Positions 35,624 to 44,334 of a stretch of DNA of 60,323 nucleotides are shown here, in pieces. Numbering within the stretch: the first letter of the stretch is position 1; every line of letters starts with the position of its first letter. This DNA is from Paraburkholderia oxyphila NBRC 105797. GTDB taxonomy: Bacteria; Pseudomonadota; Gammaproteobacteria; Burkholderiales; Burkholderiaceae. The DNA is taken from contig NZ_BAYD01000041.1 in NCBI RefSeq assembly GCF_000685075.1, positions 24,001-84,323 of the forward strand, given 5' to 3'. The notes under the pieces were generated by a model. That model made no database searches. It worked only from the letters and a program-made list of their open reading frames with translations, and was not told the DNA's origin. The position numbers and the translations under genes were made by a program.

Positions 35624-37098
35624 ATCCGGCGCTCATCATCATTGTCCTGTTCGCGCTTTTCTCGCTCTTCATCGGGCTGCGCGCGCGGCGCGGCAAAAAG
35701 CTGAGCCTCGAGCAGTGGGCCGTCGGCGGCCGTGGCTTCGGCTCGCTCCTCACGTTCCTGCTGATGGCCGGCGAGGCTTTTTCGACGTTCACGTTTCTCG
35801 GCGCGAGCGGCTGGACCTACAGCAAGGGTGTGCCCGCGTTCTACATCCTTTCATATGGCTGTCTGGCCTATATGTTCGGCTACTGGATGCTGCCCGCCAT
35901 CTGGCGCTTTGCGAAGGAGCGCGGGCTCGTCTCGTTCGCCGATTATTTCGCGGCAAAGTACGAAAGCCGCGCGGTCGGCGTGCTGGTCTCGGTCGTGGCC
36001 GTCTTCGCGATGGTGTCGCTGCTGATCATCCAGTTGCGCGGACTCGGCATTATCGTCTCCGAGATGTCGTATGGCCTGATTGCGGAGAACACCGCTATCT
36101 GGATCAGCGCGACGCTGATGGTGCTCTACATGAGCGTCTCCGGCATTCACGGCTCGGCGAGCATCGCGATCTTCAAGGACGTGCTGATTCTTGCCCTCGC
36201 GATCTTCCTCGGCACGTATTTGCCGATCCATTATTTCGGCGGCTACGGCGAGATGTTCGCGCGCATCAACGCCGTGCATCCCGAGCTGCTGCGCATGCCC
36301 GAGCACGGCTACAACCTGAGCTGGTACAACTCGACGCTGCTGCTCACGTCGCTCGGCTATTACCTCTATCCGCATGGATTCACCGCGACCTACGTCGCGC
36401 GCGACGCCGCTGCGCTGCGCAAGAACACCGTGCTGATGCCCATCTATCAGGTGCTGATCGCCTTCCTGTTCATGGTGGGATTCGCGGCAGTCCTGACTGT
36501 GCACGGGCTCGAAGGCGCGCAGACCGATCTCGCGCTGCTGCGGCTCGTCAAGCAGACCTTCCCGTCGTGGTTCGTCGGCATCGTCGGCGGTGCGGGCCTG
36601 CTCACCGCACTCGTGCCGGGCTCGCTCATCATGCTCAATGCGTCGACGACGATCGCCCGCAACATCTATCGCGAAGGCTTCGCCCCGCAGGCGAGCGACC
36701 GCCAGGTCGCCCGCGTCGCGCGCATCGCGCTGCCCCTCTTCACGCTCGTCGTCGTGTACTTCGTGCTGCGCGGCGGCGCAACCTTCGTCTCGCTCGCGAT
36801 CTTCTCGTCGAGCCTGCTTACGCAGCTCGTGCCGATGCTCGCCTCGAGCTTCCTGAAGCGCCCATTCGGCACGCGTGAAGCCGCGTTCGGCGGCATCTTC
36901 GCAGGCGCGATCGTGCTCGCGCTGGCAAACTGGCGAGGCATGACGCTCGCCTCGGTTTTCCCCGGCGCGCCGCTCGCTTTCACTTCCATTAACACGGGCC
37001 TCGTCGCGTTGTTCGCCAATGCGCTGGTGTTCGTCCTCATCAGCGCCGCGCAACGCGCACTGCGAGGCCCCATGGCCACTACCGTGGAATCGGCATGA
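35620..37098 (+). CDS. Sodium:solute symporter family protein
   Basis: A 492-residue SSS-family transporter with about 13 hydrophobic segments, starting MNPALIIIVLFALFSLFIGL. The N-terminal WAVGGRGFGSLLTFLLMAGE, then AFSTFTFLGASGWTYSKG, is characteristic of the pantothenate/proline-like branch. It overlaps the DUF3311 gene by 4 bp and the first amidohydrolase by 4 bp. It presumably imports the substrate of the three amidohydrolases, perhaps a purine, pyrimidine or cyclic ureide; the substrate cannot be read from sequence. Confidence 0.92.
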   Translation: MNPALIIIVLFALFSLFIGLRARRGKKLSLEQWAVGGRGFGSLLTFLLMAGEAFSTFTFLGASGWTYSKGVPAFYILSYGCLAYMFGYWMLPAIWRFAKERGLVSFADYFAAKYESRAVGVLVSVVAVFAMVSLLIIQLRGLGIIVSEMSYGLIAENTAIWISATLMVLYMSVSGIHGSASIAIFKDVLILALAIFLGTYLPIHYFGGYGEMFARINAVHPELLRMPEHGYNLSWYNSTLLLTSLGYYLYPHGFTATYVARDAAALRKNTVLMPIYQVLIAFLFMVGFAAVLTVHGLEGAQTDLALLRLVKQTFPSWFVGIVGGAGLLTALVPGSLIMLNASTTIARNIYREGFAPQASDRQVARVARIALPLFTLVVVYFVLRGGATFVSLAIFSSSLLTQLVPMLASSFLKRPFGTREAAFGGIFAGAIVLALANWRGMTLASVFPGAPLAFTSINTGLVALFANALVFVLISAAQRALRGPMATTVESA

Positions 37099-38303
37099 CT
37101 TCTGCTAACCGCCCTCTCCTGCTTTCCAATGTTCGTTTGCCCGATGGTCATCATGGCCAGCCGGTGTCCGTCTCGGTCGTCGGCGCGCGCATCGAAGCGA
37201 TCGGTCCGAACGTAGCGGCGCCGCCCGATGCCATCGTCGAAGACGGCGGCGGCGCGCTGCTGCTGCCGGGCTTCGTCGAAGGGCACACGCACCTCGACAA
37301 GACTCATTGGGGCCGCGACTGGTATGTCAACGAAGTCGGACCGAATCTCACCGACCGCATCGCGAACGAACGTGAATTTCGCAAAAACGGCGGGCACGAT
37401 GCCGGCGAGCAATCGCTCGCGCTGTCGCGCGCGTTCCTGGCAGCCGGCACGACGCGCTTGCGCACGCACGTCGACGTGGACACCGATGCGGGCCTGCGCT
37501 ACCTCGAAGGCGTGCTCGACACGCGCGACACGCTGGCCGATGTGCTCGACATGCAGATCGTCGCCTTTCCGCAGTCGGGCATGCTGATTCGTCCCGGCAC
37601 CGACGAACTGCTCGGCAACGCGCTCGCCGCCGGCGCAGACGTGCTCGGCGCGCTCGATCCCGCCTTGATCGACGGCGATCCGGTGGGGTCGCTCGACGCC
37701 ACCTTCGCGCTGGCCGAGCGTCATGGCAAACCCATCGACATCCATCTGCACGAACCGGGCGAGATTGGCGCGTTCACGCTGAAGCTGCTGCTCGATCGCG
37801 TCGAAGCCATGGGCATGCAGGGACGGGTCGTGGTGAGCCATGCCTTCTGCCTGGGCGCGCTGCCCGAACCCACGGCGCTGCTCGAGCGCGTCGCGCGCCT
37901 GCGCGTGGCGCTGCTGACGAGCGCTCCGCCCTCGCGCACCGTGCCGCCGCTCAAGCGCTGCCGCGAGCTGGGCATCACGATCTTCGGCGGCAACGACGGC
38001 ATACGCGATACGTGGTCGCCTTACGGCGTGCCGGACATGCTCGAGCGCGCGATGCTGATCGGCATGCGCTACGACCTGCGGCGCGACGATGATCTGGCGG
38101 TCGCGTTCGATTGTGTGAGCGCGGCGGCCGCGAGCGGCTGCGGCTTCGCCGATTACGGCCTGCGGGCCGGCGCGCGCGCCGACCTCGTGCTGGTGGACGC
38201 CCAAACGGTCGCGCACGCGGTGGTCGCGCGGCCGGCGCGCAAGCTGGTGGTGGCGAACGGGCGCATCGTCGCGCGTGATGGCGTGCTCACTCACGGCCTG
38301 TAA
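37095..38303 (+). CDS. Cytosine deaminase-like amidohydrolase
   Basis: A 402-residue metal-dependent hydrolase of the CodA group. Metal ligands and catalytic residues appear in order: HTHLDK, IDIHLHEPGE (His and catalytic Glu), VVSHAF (His) and GNDGIRDTWSPYG (Asp). This is the E. coli cytosine deaminase pattern with Glu-Pro-Gly in place of Asp-Glu-Ile after the HLH. It would hydrolyse an amino group or amide on a heterocycle. It is translationally coupled to the symporter and has a paralogue at 40730-41947. Confidence 0.87.
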   Translation: MTSANRPLLLSNVRLPDGHHGQPVSVSVVGARIEAIGPNVAAPPDAIVEDGGGALLLPGFVEGHTHLDKTHWGRDWYVNEVGPNLTDRIANEREFRKNGGHDAGEQSLALSRAFLAAGTTRLRTHVDVDTDAGLRYLEGVLDTRDTLADVLDMQIVAFPQSGMLIRPGTDELLGNALAAGADVLGALDPALIDGDPVGSLDATFALAERHGKPIDIHLHEPGEIGAFTLKLLLDRVEAMGMQGRVVVSHAFCLGALPEPTALLERVARLRVALLTSAPPSRTVPPLKRCRELGITIFGGNDGIRDTWSPYGVPDMLERAMLIGMRYDLRRDDDLAVAFDCVSAAAASGCGFADYGLRAGARADLVLVDAQTVAHAVVARPARKLVVANGRIVARDGVLTHGL

Positions 38304-38340
38304 CGTGCCGGCTGACTCACGAAAAAGCATACGAAAGAGC

Positions 38341-39798
38341 ATGGACATGGACAATCGGGAACGCGTTGACGTGCTGATCGCGCACGGCTGCGTGATCACG
38401 CTCGACCCTGCGCGCCGCGTGATCGACGACGGCGCGGTAGCGGTCAAGGGCGATCGCATCGTCGCGGTCGGCAAGACAGACGAGCTCAACGCAAAGTATT
38501 CTGCATAACGTACGATCGACGCGCGCCGCAAAGCCGTGCTGCCGGGCTTCATCGACGCGCACGCGCACGCGGGCCACGCGATGCTGCGCACCATCGGCGG
38601 CGCGGATGGCGACGCGTGGACCGACGCCTGCGAGGCCATCTATACGCAGGCATCGGACGAAGACTTCTGGGAGACGGAATCGCATCTCGCCGCGCTCGAA
38701 CGCCTGAAGGCCGGCGTGACGACGGGCGTCTCGCTGCTCGGCGGCGGCGATTCGATCATGCGTGTGGACGATCCCGTCTACGCGCGGCGCCATTGCGACG
38801 CCGTGGTGAAAACGGGCACGCGTTCGATGGTCGCGGTCGGTCCTTCGCGGCCCCCCTCGCCCCGTGCCTATACGCGCCACGATTCAAACGGCAGCACGAC
38901 GCGCGACGTCGATTTCGATCAGATGTACGAAGTGTGCAAAGCGATCGTCGACACCTGCCACGGCGACGCAAACGGGCGTATCCATATCGCGCTGACACTG
39001 CCCGTCTTTGCGCCGCAGCATTACCCGGCGCAGGCGCAATGGGAAGACGTGGCGCGCCACGAGGCGGCCCGCTACATGGCGCTGGCGCAGTCGCGCGCGC
39101 TGAGCTTCACGCAGGACGGTCATCGTGCCGGCACGCTGGCGTTCGCGCACCGCGAGCTGGGGCTCATGAATGCGAAGTCGTTCATGTCCCACGCGATCGA
39201 CCTCACCGAAGCGGACATTGCCGCATGCGTGGAATCGGGCGCCTCGATCGTGCACAACCCGAGCGCGATCATGTCGATCATCGGGCGCTGCCCCGTGCCG
39301 GAGCTGATCGATGCGGGCGTCACGGTGGCGATCGGCTCGGACGCCGCCGCGCCCGACCGTGGCTACGACATGTTCCGCCACATGTGGCAGTGCATGCACT
39401 ACCACCGTCGGCACTTCCGCGATCCGGACGTGCTGCCGCATGGCAAGGTGCTGGAGATGGTCACGATCGACGCTGCGAAGGCGTTGTCGCTCAATGGGGA
39501 AATCGGTTCGCTCGAGGCGGGCAAGCTGGCCGACATCATCCTCGTCGACCTGTTCAAGCCGCATCTGATGCCGATGAACATGCCTGTCTATCGCGTCACG
39601 TGCTTCGCGAATGCCGCGGACGTGTGCATGACGATGGTGGGCGGCCGGATCCTGATGGAGGACTACCGCGTGCTGTCGGTGGATGAAGCGCAGATTCTGG
39701 AACGGGTAGAGGCCGCTGCGCAGCGCATGCTCGAGCGCAGCGGCCTGCGTCACCTGCTGGAAATGCCGGCGACGCTGTGGCGGGGTAGCCGCTATTAA
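38341..39798 (+). pseudogene. Amidohydrolase (AtzB/SsnA-like) interrupted by an in-frame TAA
   Basis: The frame opens MDMDNRERVDVLIAHGCVIT and runs to KYSA, where TAA (38506-38508) stops it. Translation in the same frame continues RTIDARRKAVLPGFIDAHAH to the end at 39798. A single T to G change would make GAA (Glu), restoring a 485-residue protein. Metal-site motifs HAHAGH, SHAIDLTEAD, HNPS and GSDAAAPDRG are intact. It resembles hydroxyatrazine hydrolase or 8-oxoguanine-type deaminases. The last bases overlap the convergent allE stop by 4 bp. A GTG or ATG restart around 38536 could give a truncated product lacking the N-terminal beta-sandwich. Confidence 0.8.
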
Positions 39799-40643
39799 GC
39801 CGTGCGCTTCGGCTGTTGGCCGAGCGTGAGCTTCACCGTGCGGTTCACATCCTTGTACAGCAGGTAACGGAAGCGCGACGGTCCGCCCGCATAGCAGGCC
39901 TGCGGGCAGAACGCGCGCAGCCACATGAAGTCGCCGGCTTCGACTTCCACCCAATCCTGGTTCAGGCGGTAGACGGCCTTGCCTTCGAGCACATAGAGGC
40001 CGTGCTCCATCACGTGCGTTTCCGCGAACGGAATCACGCCGCCCGGCTCGAACGTGACGATGTTCACGTGCATGTCGTGGCGCATGTCGCTCATGTCGAC
40101 GAATCGCGTCGTGACCCAACGGCCTTCGGTGCCGGGCATCGGGATCGGCTCGATGTCCTGCTCGTTCGTGACGAACGCTTCGGGCATCGGCACGCCGTCA
40201 ACCGCTTCGTAGTGCTTGCGCAGCCAGTGGAAGCTTGCGATGTTGCCGCTGCGGTTGTGCAGCGTCCAGTTCGTGCGCGGCGGAATGAAAGCGTAGCCGC
40301 CCGGCACGAGCTTGTGCTCGACGCCGTTGAGCTTGAGCTCGAGCTCGCCGTCGACCACGAAGATCACGCCTTCAGCGAGATCGTCGAGTTCGGGACGATC
40401 GCTGCCGCCGCCCGGGCTCACTTCCACGATGTACTGCGAGAACGTTTCGGCGAAGCCGGTCAGCGGACGCGCGAGCACCCACAGGCGGGTCTTGTCCCAG
40501 AACGGCAGGTAGCTCGTGACGATGTCGCGAATGACGCCTTTCGGAATGACCGCATACGCTTCGGTGAACATTGCGCGATCGGTCAGCAATTCGGTCTGGG
40601 CCGGATGGCCACCTTTCGGCGCATAGTAAGAACTGGATGACAT
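39795..40643 (-). CDS. allE: (S)-ureidoglycine aminohydrolase, bicupin
   Basis: A 282-residue double-cupin protein. The ATG at 40643 gives MSSSSYYAPKGGHPAQTELL after CACGGAGCG. N-terminal cupin: VIFVVDGELELKLNG, and GGYAFIPPRTNWTLHN. C-terminal cupin with the metal site: PFAETHVMEHGLYVLEGK and VEAGDFMWLRAFCPQACYAG. This is the AllE/YlbA pattern; the enzyme releases ammonia from (S)-ureidoglycine to give (S)-ureidoglycolate in allantoin breakdown. It follows the second cytosine-deaminase-like gene by 86 bp on the same strand. Confidence 0.87.
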   Translation of the reverse strand: MSSSSYYAPKGGHPAQTELLTDRAMFTEAYAVIPKGVIRDIVTSYLPFWDKTRLWVLARPLTGFAETFSQYIVEVSPGGGSDRPELDDLAEGVIFVVDGELELKLNGVEHKLVPGGYAFIPPRTNWTLHNRSGNIASFHWLRKHYEAVDGVPMPEAFVTNEQDIEPIPMPGTEGRWVTTRFVDMSDMRHDMHVNIVTFEPGGVIPFAETHVMEHGLYVLEGKAVYRLNQDWVEVEAGDFMWLRAFCPQACYAGGPSRFRYLLYKDVNRTVKLTLGQQPKRTA

Positions 40644-40729
40644 GCTTGACGCTCCGTGAGGATTTGATGTCACAACTTCAAAGGCGAGGCCGCGCGCGGA
40701 CATCGCGCGCGCGAAGGCGCTCGGGATAG

Positions 40730-41947
40730 TTAGCCGCGCTGCCCGGATGCGGCCAGCGCGGGTTCGAAGCTCATGCGGGCGGTGTCGCCCCAGAATTGCC
40801 CGCGGCGAACGATGACGCGTTCGGCGGGCGCGGCCGCAACGGCAGCCGCTGCGTTCGGTGCCTTGAAGATCAGGAACGAGGCCTCGTTACCCGGCTTCAG
40901 GCCGTAGTCGCGCTTGCCGATCACGGCCGCGCCGGCTTCGGTCGCCATGTCCAGCGCGACCAGCAGCGCTTCGTCGGTATAGAAGCCGGAGCGGTAGCCG
41001 AGCAGCATGGCGCGCTGCAGCATGTCGCCGTTGCCGTACGGCCACCAGGCGTCCTGAATGTTGTCGTTGCCGCTGAACACGCGCACGCCGGCCGCGCGCA
41101 GCTGGAGAATCGGCGGAAAGGCGCGGTCGCCGGGGGCATTCGTCATGATCGACACGCCGGCCGCGGCAAGCGCGTCGGCGATGCGCGCCACCGCGTCCGG
41201 ACCGACGTCGCCGAGCGCATAGGCGTGGCTCACGGCCACCCGGCCCTGCAGGCCGGCTGCCTGAGTGCGTGCCGCGATGCGATGCAGCTGCTCGGTGCCT
41301 TGCTCGCCGGGTTCGTGCAGATGAATGTCGATCTTGACACCGCGCTTTTGCGCAATGCCGAAGACGATATCGAGTTGGCCCTCGGCATCGCCGTCGAGCG
41401 TGGTCGGGTCGATGCCGCCCACGACGTCGGCGCCTTCGCGCGCGGCCGCGTCGAGCACCTCGGCGGTGCCGGGGCACGACACGACGCCGGCCTGCGGGAA
41501 GGCAACCAGCTCGATGTCCATGATGCCGCGCCATTTTTCGCGCGCTTCCAGCACGGCGTGGAGGTGGGTCAGGCCGGTCGTGGCGTCCACGTCGACATGG
41601 CTGCGCATGGCCATGGTGCCGAACGAGGCCGCCTGGCGGATCAGCGCGTCGGCGCGCGCGGCAATGGGCGCCGCGCTGGCCAGTGCTGCTTTTTCGTCGG
41701 CGAGGCGCTCGCGCAGCGTCGCCGCGACGCGATGGGGGCGCCAGCGGTCGCCGACGAAGCTCTTGTCGAGGTGGATGTGGCCGTCGACGAAGCCCGGCAG
41801 CACGAGGTGCCCCTGGAGGTCGATGACTTCGGCGCCGCCGGTCTCGGGGCGCCCGGTGCCGAGGGTGACCAGGCGTCCGTCGCGTACGGTGAGATTCAGG
41901 GACTGGCCGTCAGCGCCCACGGCGTTGACGAATACGCGATCGAACAT
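40730..41947 (-). CDS. Cytosine deaminase-like amidohydrolase (second copy)
   Basis: A 405-residue CodA-type hydrolase, paralogous to the one at 37095. Metal ligands: HIHLDK, IDIHLHEPGE, VAVSHAYALG and SGNDNIQDAWWPYG. The two share the Glu-Pro-Gly variant after HLH and similar length, so they probably act on related substrates. It is transcribed leftward with allE. Upstream, at 42071-42085, lies a 15-bp element nearly identical to one at the LysR/symporter promoter, in the same relative orientation to the catabolic gene. Confidence 0.87.
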   Translation of the reverse strand: MFDRVFVNAVGADGQSLNLTVRDGRLVTLGTGRPETGGAEVIDLQGHLVLPGFVDGHIHLDKSFVGDRWRPHRVAATLRERLADEKAALASAAPIAARADALIRQAASFGTMAMRSHVDVDATTGLTHLHAVLEAREKWRGIMDIELVAFPQAGVVSCPGTAEVLDAAAREGADVVGGIDPTTLDGDAEGQLDIVFGIAQKRGVKIDIHLHEPGEQGTEQLHRIAARTQAAGLQGRVAVSHAYALGDVGPDAVARIADALAAAGVSIMTNAPGDRAFPPILQLRAAGVRVFSGNDNIQDAWWPYGNGDMLQRAMLLGYRSGFYTDEALLVALDMATEAGAAVIGKRDYGLKPGNEASFLIFKAPNAAAAVAAAPAERVIVRRGQFWGDTARMSFEPALAASGQRG

Positions 41948-42070
41948 GACTGTGTCTCGGCAAATCAGGACCCACTCAACGCGTTCCGGTCTGCGTTGCG
42001 CTCGCTGCGCGGCGTGGGCCTATGAGGGATAGATGTCAACACCATATCGGACGGCGGCGTTATCGGCAAA

Positions 42071-42085
42071 TTAAATGTTGGAATG
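42071..42085 (+). promoter_or_regulatory. 15-bp element shared with the LysR/symporter promoter
   Basis: TTAAATGTTGGAATG matches the reverse strand of 35251-35265 in 14 of 15 bases. It lies 123 bp upstream of the leftward amidohydrolase/allE operon and is followed by GAATG-TCCAT-CATTC. Probably a second site for the LysR at 34215-35096, linking both operons. Confidence 0.5.
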
Positions 42086-42156
42086 TCCATCATTCATTTT
42101 TCAAATGGTTTGCCACAGGGCAGACACCTCGCAGTGAATCCCCACATGCCGCATCT

Positions 42157-42280
42157 GCAGCCCGATGGCTGTAATCCACACAAACAGCCTGAGAGCTGTA
42201 ATCCGTTTATACAAGCTATAGGCTGTATTTTGCATTTACAGCTTTAAGGTTGTATTTTGCATTTACAGTCTATAGACTGT
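42157..42280 (+). repeat. Array of five 16-bp palindromes at 27-bp intervals (hipBA operators)
   Basis: Palindromes start at 42157, 42184, 42211, 42238 and 42265, each separated by an 11-bp spacer. The last is a perfect repeat ACAGTCTA/TAGACTGT. The others are variants, e.g. GCAGCCCGATGGCTGT and ACAAGCTATAGGCTGT. Spacers are AATCCACACAA, AATCCGTTTAT, then ATTTTGCATTT twice. The array ends 45 bp before the hipB start. It parallels the multiple HipB operators of E. coli hipBA in principle, though the sequence differs, and it is the likely autoregulation site. Confidence 0.75.
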
Positions 42281-42325
42281 GAGTCGCCCTTTCCCTTCGC
42301 CACGTCACCGCGGCAGGAGCCTCGC

Positions 42326-42913
42326 GTGGACTACTCGCTCAAGACCGTCAGCCAGCTGCGCCCCATGCTGCTGGGATTCCGCAAGCAAGCCGGCCTCACC
42401 CAGGAAAAGGTGGCGCAGCGCCTCGGCATTTCCCAGCAAAGCTATGCCGCCTTCGAAGCGCACCCCGAGTCCGCAAGCGTCGACCGGCTGTTTCGCGTTC
42501 TGCGGCTGTTCGCGGTCGAAATGCGCCTGTCCTGGGCGGCTTCCCCCCCGATGAGCACCGCGCGCGGCAACCGGGCCAAAAGTGCCGCGGCCCCGGCTGG
42601 CCCTGTGAAGAGCAAAGGCCCGGGAAGCCGCCCCGTTGGGGACAAGGCACGCGGCGCGCCGGCCAACCCGCCCAAGCGCAAGGCAGCGGCCGCGCCTGCC
42701 ACGCGCAGCGCCGCCGCGAAAAAGCGTGCTGCGCCCAAACAGGCACCCACAGCAGCACCTAAAGCAGCACCCAAAACAGCACCCAAAACAGCACCCAAAA
42801 CAGCACCCAAAACAGCACCCAATCGCGCCGCAAAGCGCGTCACCTCCTCTGCCACCGGCAAGAGCACGGCGCCCAAGATCCGCGCGAAGCCGGGCAAGCG
42901 GGAGGACTGGTGA
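42326..42913 (+). CDS. hipB: HipB-type antitoxin, XRE family, with long basic repeat tail
   Basis: A 195-residue protein starting at GTG 42326, with AGGAG seven bases upstream; longer frames would run through the operator array. The XRE helix-turn-helix occupies about residues 8-65: LRPMLLGFRKQAGLTQEKVA, then QRLGISQQSYAAFE. From about residue 75 the protein is a Lys/Ala/Pro-rich tail including four copies of Ala-Pro-Lys-Thr, encoded by a 12-bp tandem repeat. Usual HipB is 70-110 residues, so the tail doubles its size and resembles histone H1-like DNA-binding tails. The stop overlaps the HipA start. Confidence 0.83.
   Translation: MDYSLKTVSQLRPMLLGFRKQAGLTQEKVAQRLGISQQSYAAFEAHPESASVDRLFRVLRLFAVEMRLSWAASPPMSTARGNRAKSAAAPAGPVKSKGPGSRPVGDKARGAPANPPKRKAAAAPATRSAAAKKRAAPKQAPTAAPKAAPKTAPKTAPKTAPKTAPNRAAKRVTSSATGKSTAPKIRAKPGKREDW
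42755..42820 (+). repeat. 12-bp tandem repeat inside the antitoxin gene
   Basis: Five and a half tandem copies of GCACCCAAAACA (first copy GCACCTAAAGCA) encode Ala-Pro-Lys-Thr units. Four central copies are identical, suggesting recent expansion and possible copy-number variation without frame change. Confidence 0.8.
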
Positions 42914-44244
42914 TGGCGCGCGCCCGCCAGACGAACCGTCTCGACTTGTGGATGAACGGCCTGCCCGTTGGCTACTGGGAGATTGCGCGCGGCGTGGAGC
43001 GTCTTGCGTATTTCGAAAGCTGGACGGAAGACGAGCAAGGCCGGCCGCTGTCGCTTTCGCTGCCCTTCACGCCCGGCAATCAGCCGTTGCGCGGCGCCGT
43101 CGTCACCGATTACTTCGACAACCTGCTACCCGACAGCGAGCGGATCCGGCGCCGCATTGCGGCCCGCTACCGCACGGGCGGCACCACGCCTTTCGAGCTT
43201 CTCGCCGTGCTCGGGCGCGACTGTGTGGGCGCGCTGCAACTGCTGCCGGCCGGCGAGGAGCCGGTCGGACTCGAAAGTATCGAAGGCAAGCCGCTATCCG
43301 AAGCCGCCATTGCGCGGCTCTTGCGCGACACCACCTCCGCACCGCCGTTTGCCGAGCACGAGAGCGTGGACGACCTGCGCCTCTCGATTGCCGGCGCGCA
43401 GGAAAAGACCGCCCTGCTCTGGCACGGCGGCCGCTGGCTGCTGCCCGTGGGGAGCACGCCCACCACACACATTCTGAAGCTGCCGCTCGGCCTCGTCGGC
43501 AACATGCGCGCCGACATGCGCACCTCGGTCGAGAACGAATGGCTCTGCGCGAAGATCGTCGCCGCTTTCGGTCTGCCGATCGCGCCCTGCGAGATCGCAC
43601 AATTCGAAGACACCAAGGCGCTCGTGGTGGAGCGCTTCGACCGGCGCATGGCGCGCAACGGCCGCTGGATCGTGCGCCTGCCGCAGGAGGACCTGTGCCA
43701 GGCCACGGGTACGCCGGGCCTGCACAAGTACGAAGCCGACGGCGGCCCCGGCATCGAGAGCGTCATGGCCGTGCTCGGGGGCTCCTCGCGCCAGGCAGAC
43801 GACCGGCGCCATTTTTTCATGGCCCAACTGATTTTCTGGCTGCTCGCCGCAACCGATGGCCATGCCAAGAACTTCAGCATCGCGCATCATCCCGGCAGCC
43901 GGTATGCCACCACGCCGCTCTACGACGTGCTCTCGGCGCATCCGATCATCGGGCGCGGGCGCAATCAGCTTCCCGCGCAGCGCGCGAGCCTCGCGATGGC
44001 CGTGCGCGGACGCAACGCGCACTACCGCATCGCGCAGATCCTGCCGCGCCACTGGATCGCCCAGGGGCAGCGCGTGGGGTTTGCCGTCGAGCAGGTCGAG
44101 GCCATGATGGCATCGGTGGCTGGAGACACCGAGCGCGTGATCGGCGAAGTCGCTGCGCAGCTTTCCGGCGACTTTCCGCTCGACGTGGCCGAGGCGGTCT
44201 TCGCCGGCATGCGCAGGCAGGCAAGGGTTCTCTCGGCGGCTTGA
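42913..44244 (+). CDS. hipA: HipA-family serine/threonine kinase toxin
   Basis: A 443-residue HipA. The ATG at 42913 overlaps the hipB stop (TGATG) with GGGAGGA upstream. N-terminal subdomain 1 spans about residues 10-110. The glycine-rich/activation segment LSIAGAQEKTAL is at 158-168, ILKLP with the ATP lysine at 187-191, VERFDRR at 239-245 and the catalytic TDGHAKNFS at 314-322 (Asp315). All motifs of an active kinase are present. HipA kinases phosphorylate tRNA synthetases (GltX in E. coli) and slow growth; the target here is unknown. It ends convergent with the cyo operon. Confidence 0.92.
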   Translation: MARARQTNRLDLWMNGLPVGYWEIARGVERLAYFESWTEDEQGRPLSLSLPFTPGNQPLRGAVVTDYFDNLLPDSERIRRRIAARYRTGGTTPFELLAVLGRDCVGALQLLPAGEEPVGLESIEGKPLSEAAIARLLRDTTSAPPFAEHESVDDLRLSIAGAQEKTALLWHGGRWLLPVGSTPTTHILKLPLGLVGNMRADMRTSVENEWLCAKIVAAFGLPIAPCEIAQFEDTKALVVERFDRRMARNGRWIVRLPQEDLCQATGTPGLHKYEADGGPGIESVMAVLGGSSRQADDRRHFFMAQLIFWLLAATDGHAKNFSIAHHPGSRYATTPLYDVLSAHPIIGRGRNQLPAQRASLAMAVRGRNAHYRIAQILPRHWIAQGQRVGFAVEQVEAMMASVAGDTERVIGEVAAQLSGDFPLDVAEAVFAGMRRQARVLSAA

Positions 44245-44272
44245 GTGGCTGATGGGTGGCTCCGGGGCCAAT

Positions 44273-44301
44273 GCCGGCAACGCGCGCTGCGCGTTGCCGG
44301 C
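44273..44301. terminator. Long perfect hairpin between hipA and cyoD
   Basis: GCCGGCAACGCGC and its exact 13-bp complement are separated by a 3-base loop. It lies between two convergent genes. No T-run follows on either strand, so it may terminate both transcripts only weakly or act as a 3' mRNA stabiliser. Confidence 0.5.
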
Positions 44302-44334
44302 CGGCCTGGTGCGGCCGAGCCTCAGTGCACGGGA

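Noticed and set aside
42157..42280. CRISPR-like array
   Set aside because: The 27-bp regular units have palindromic repeats, but spacers are only 11 bp and partly identical; the position before hipB indicates operators.
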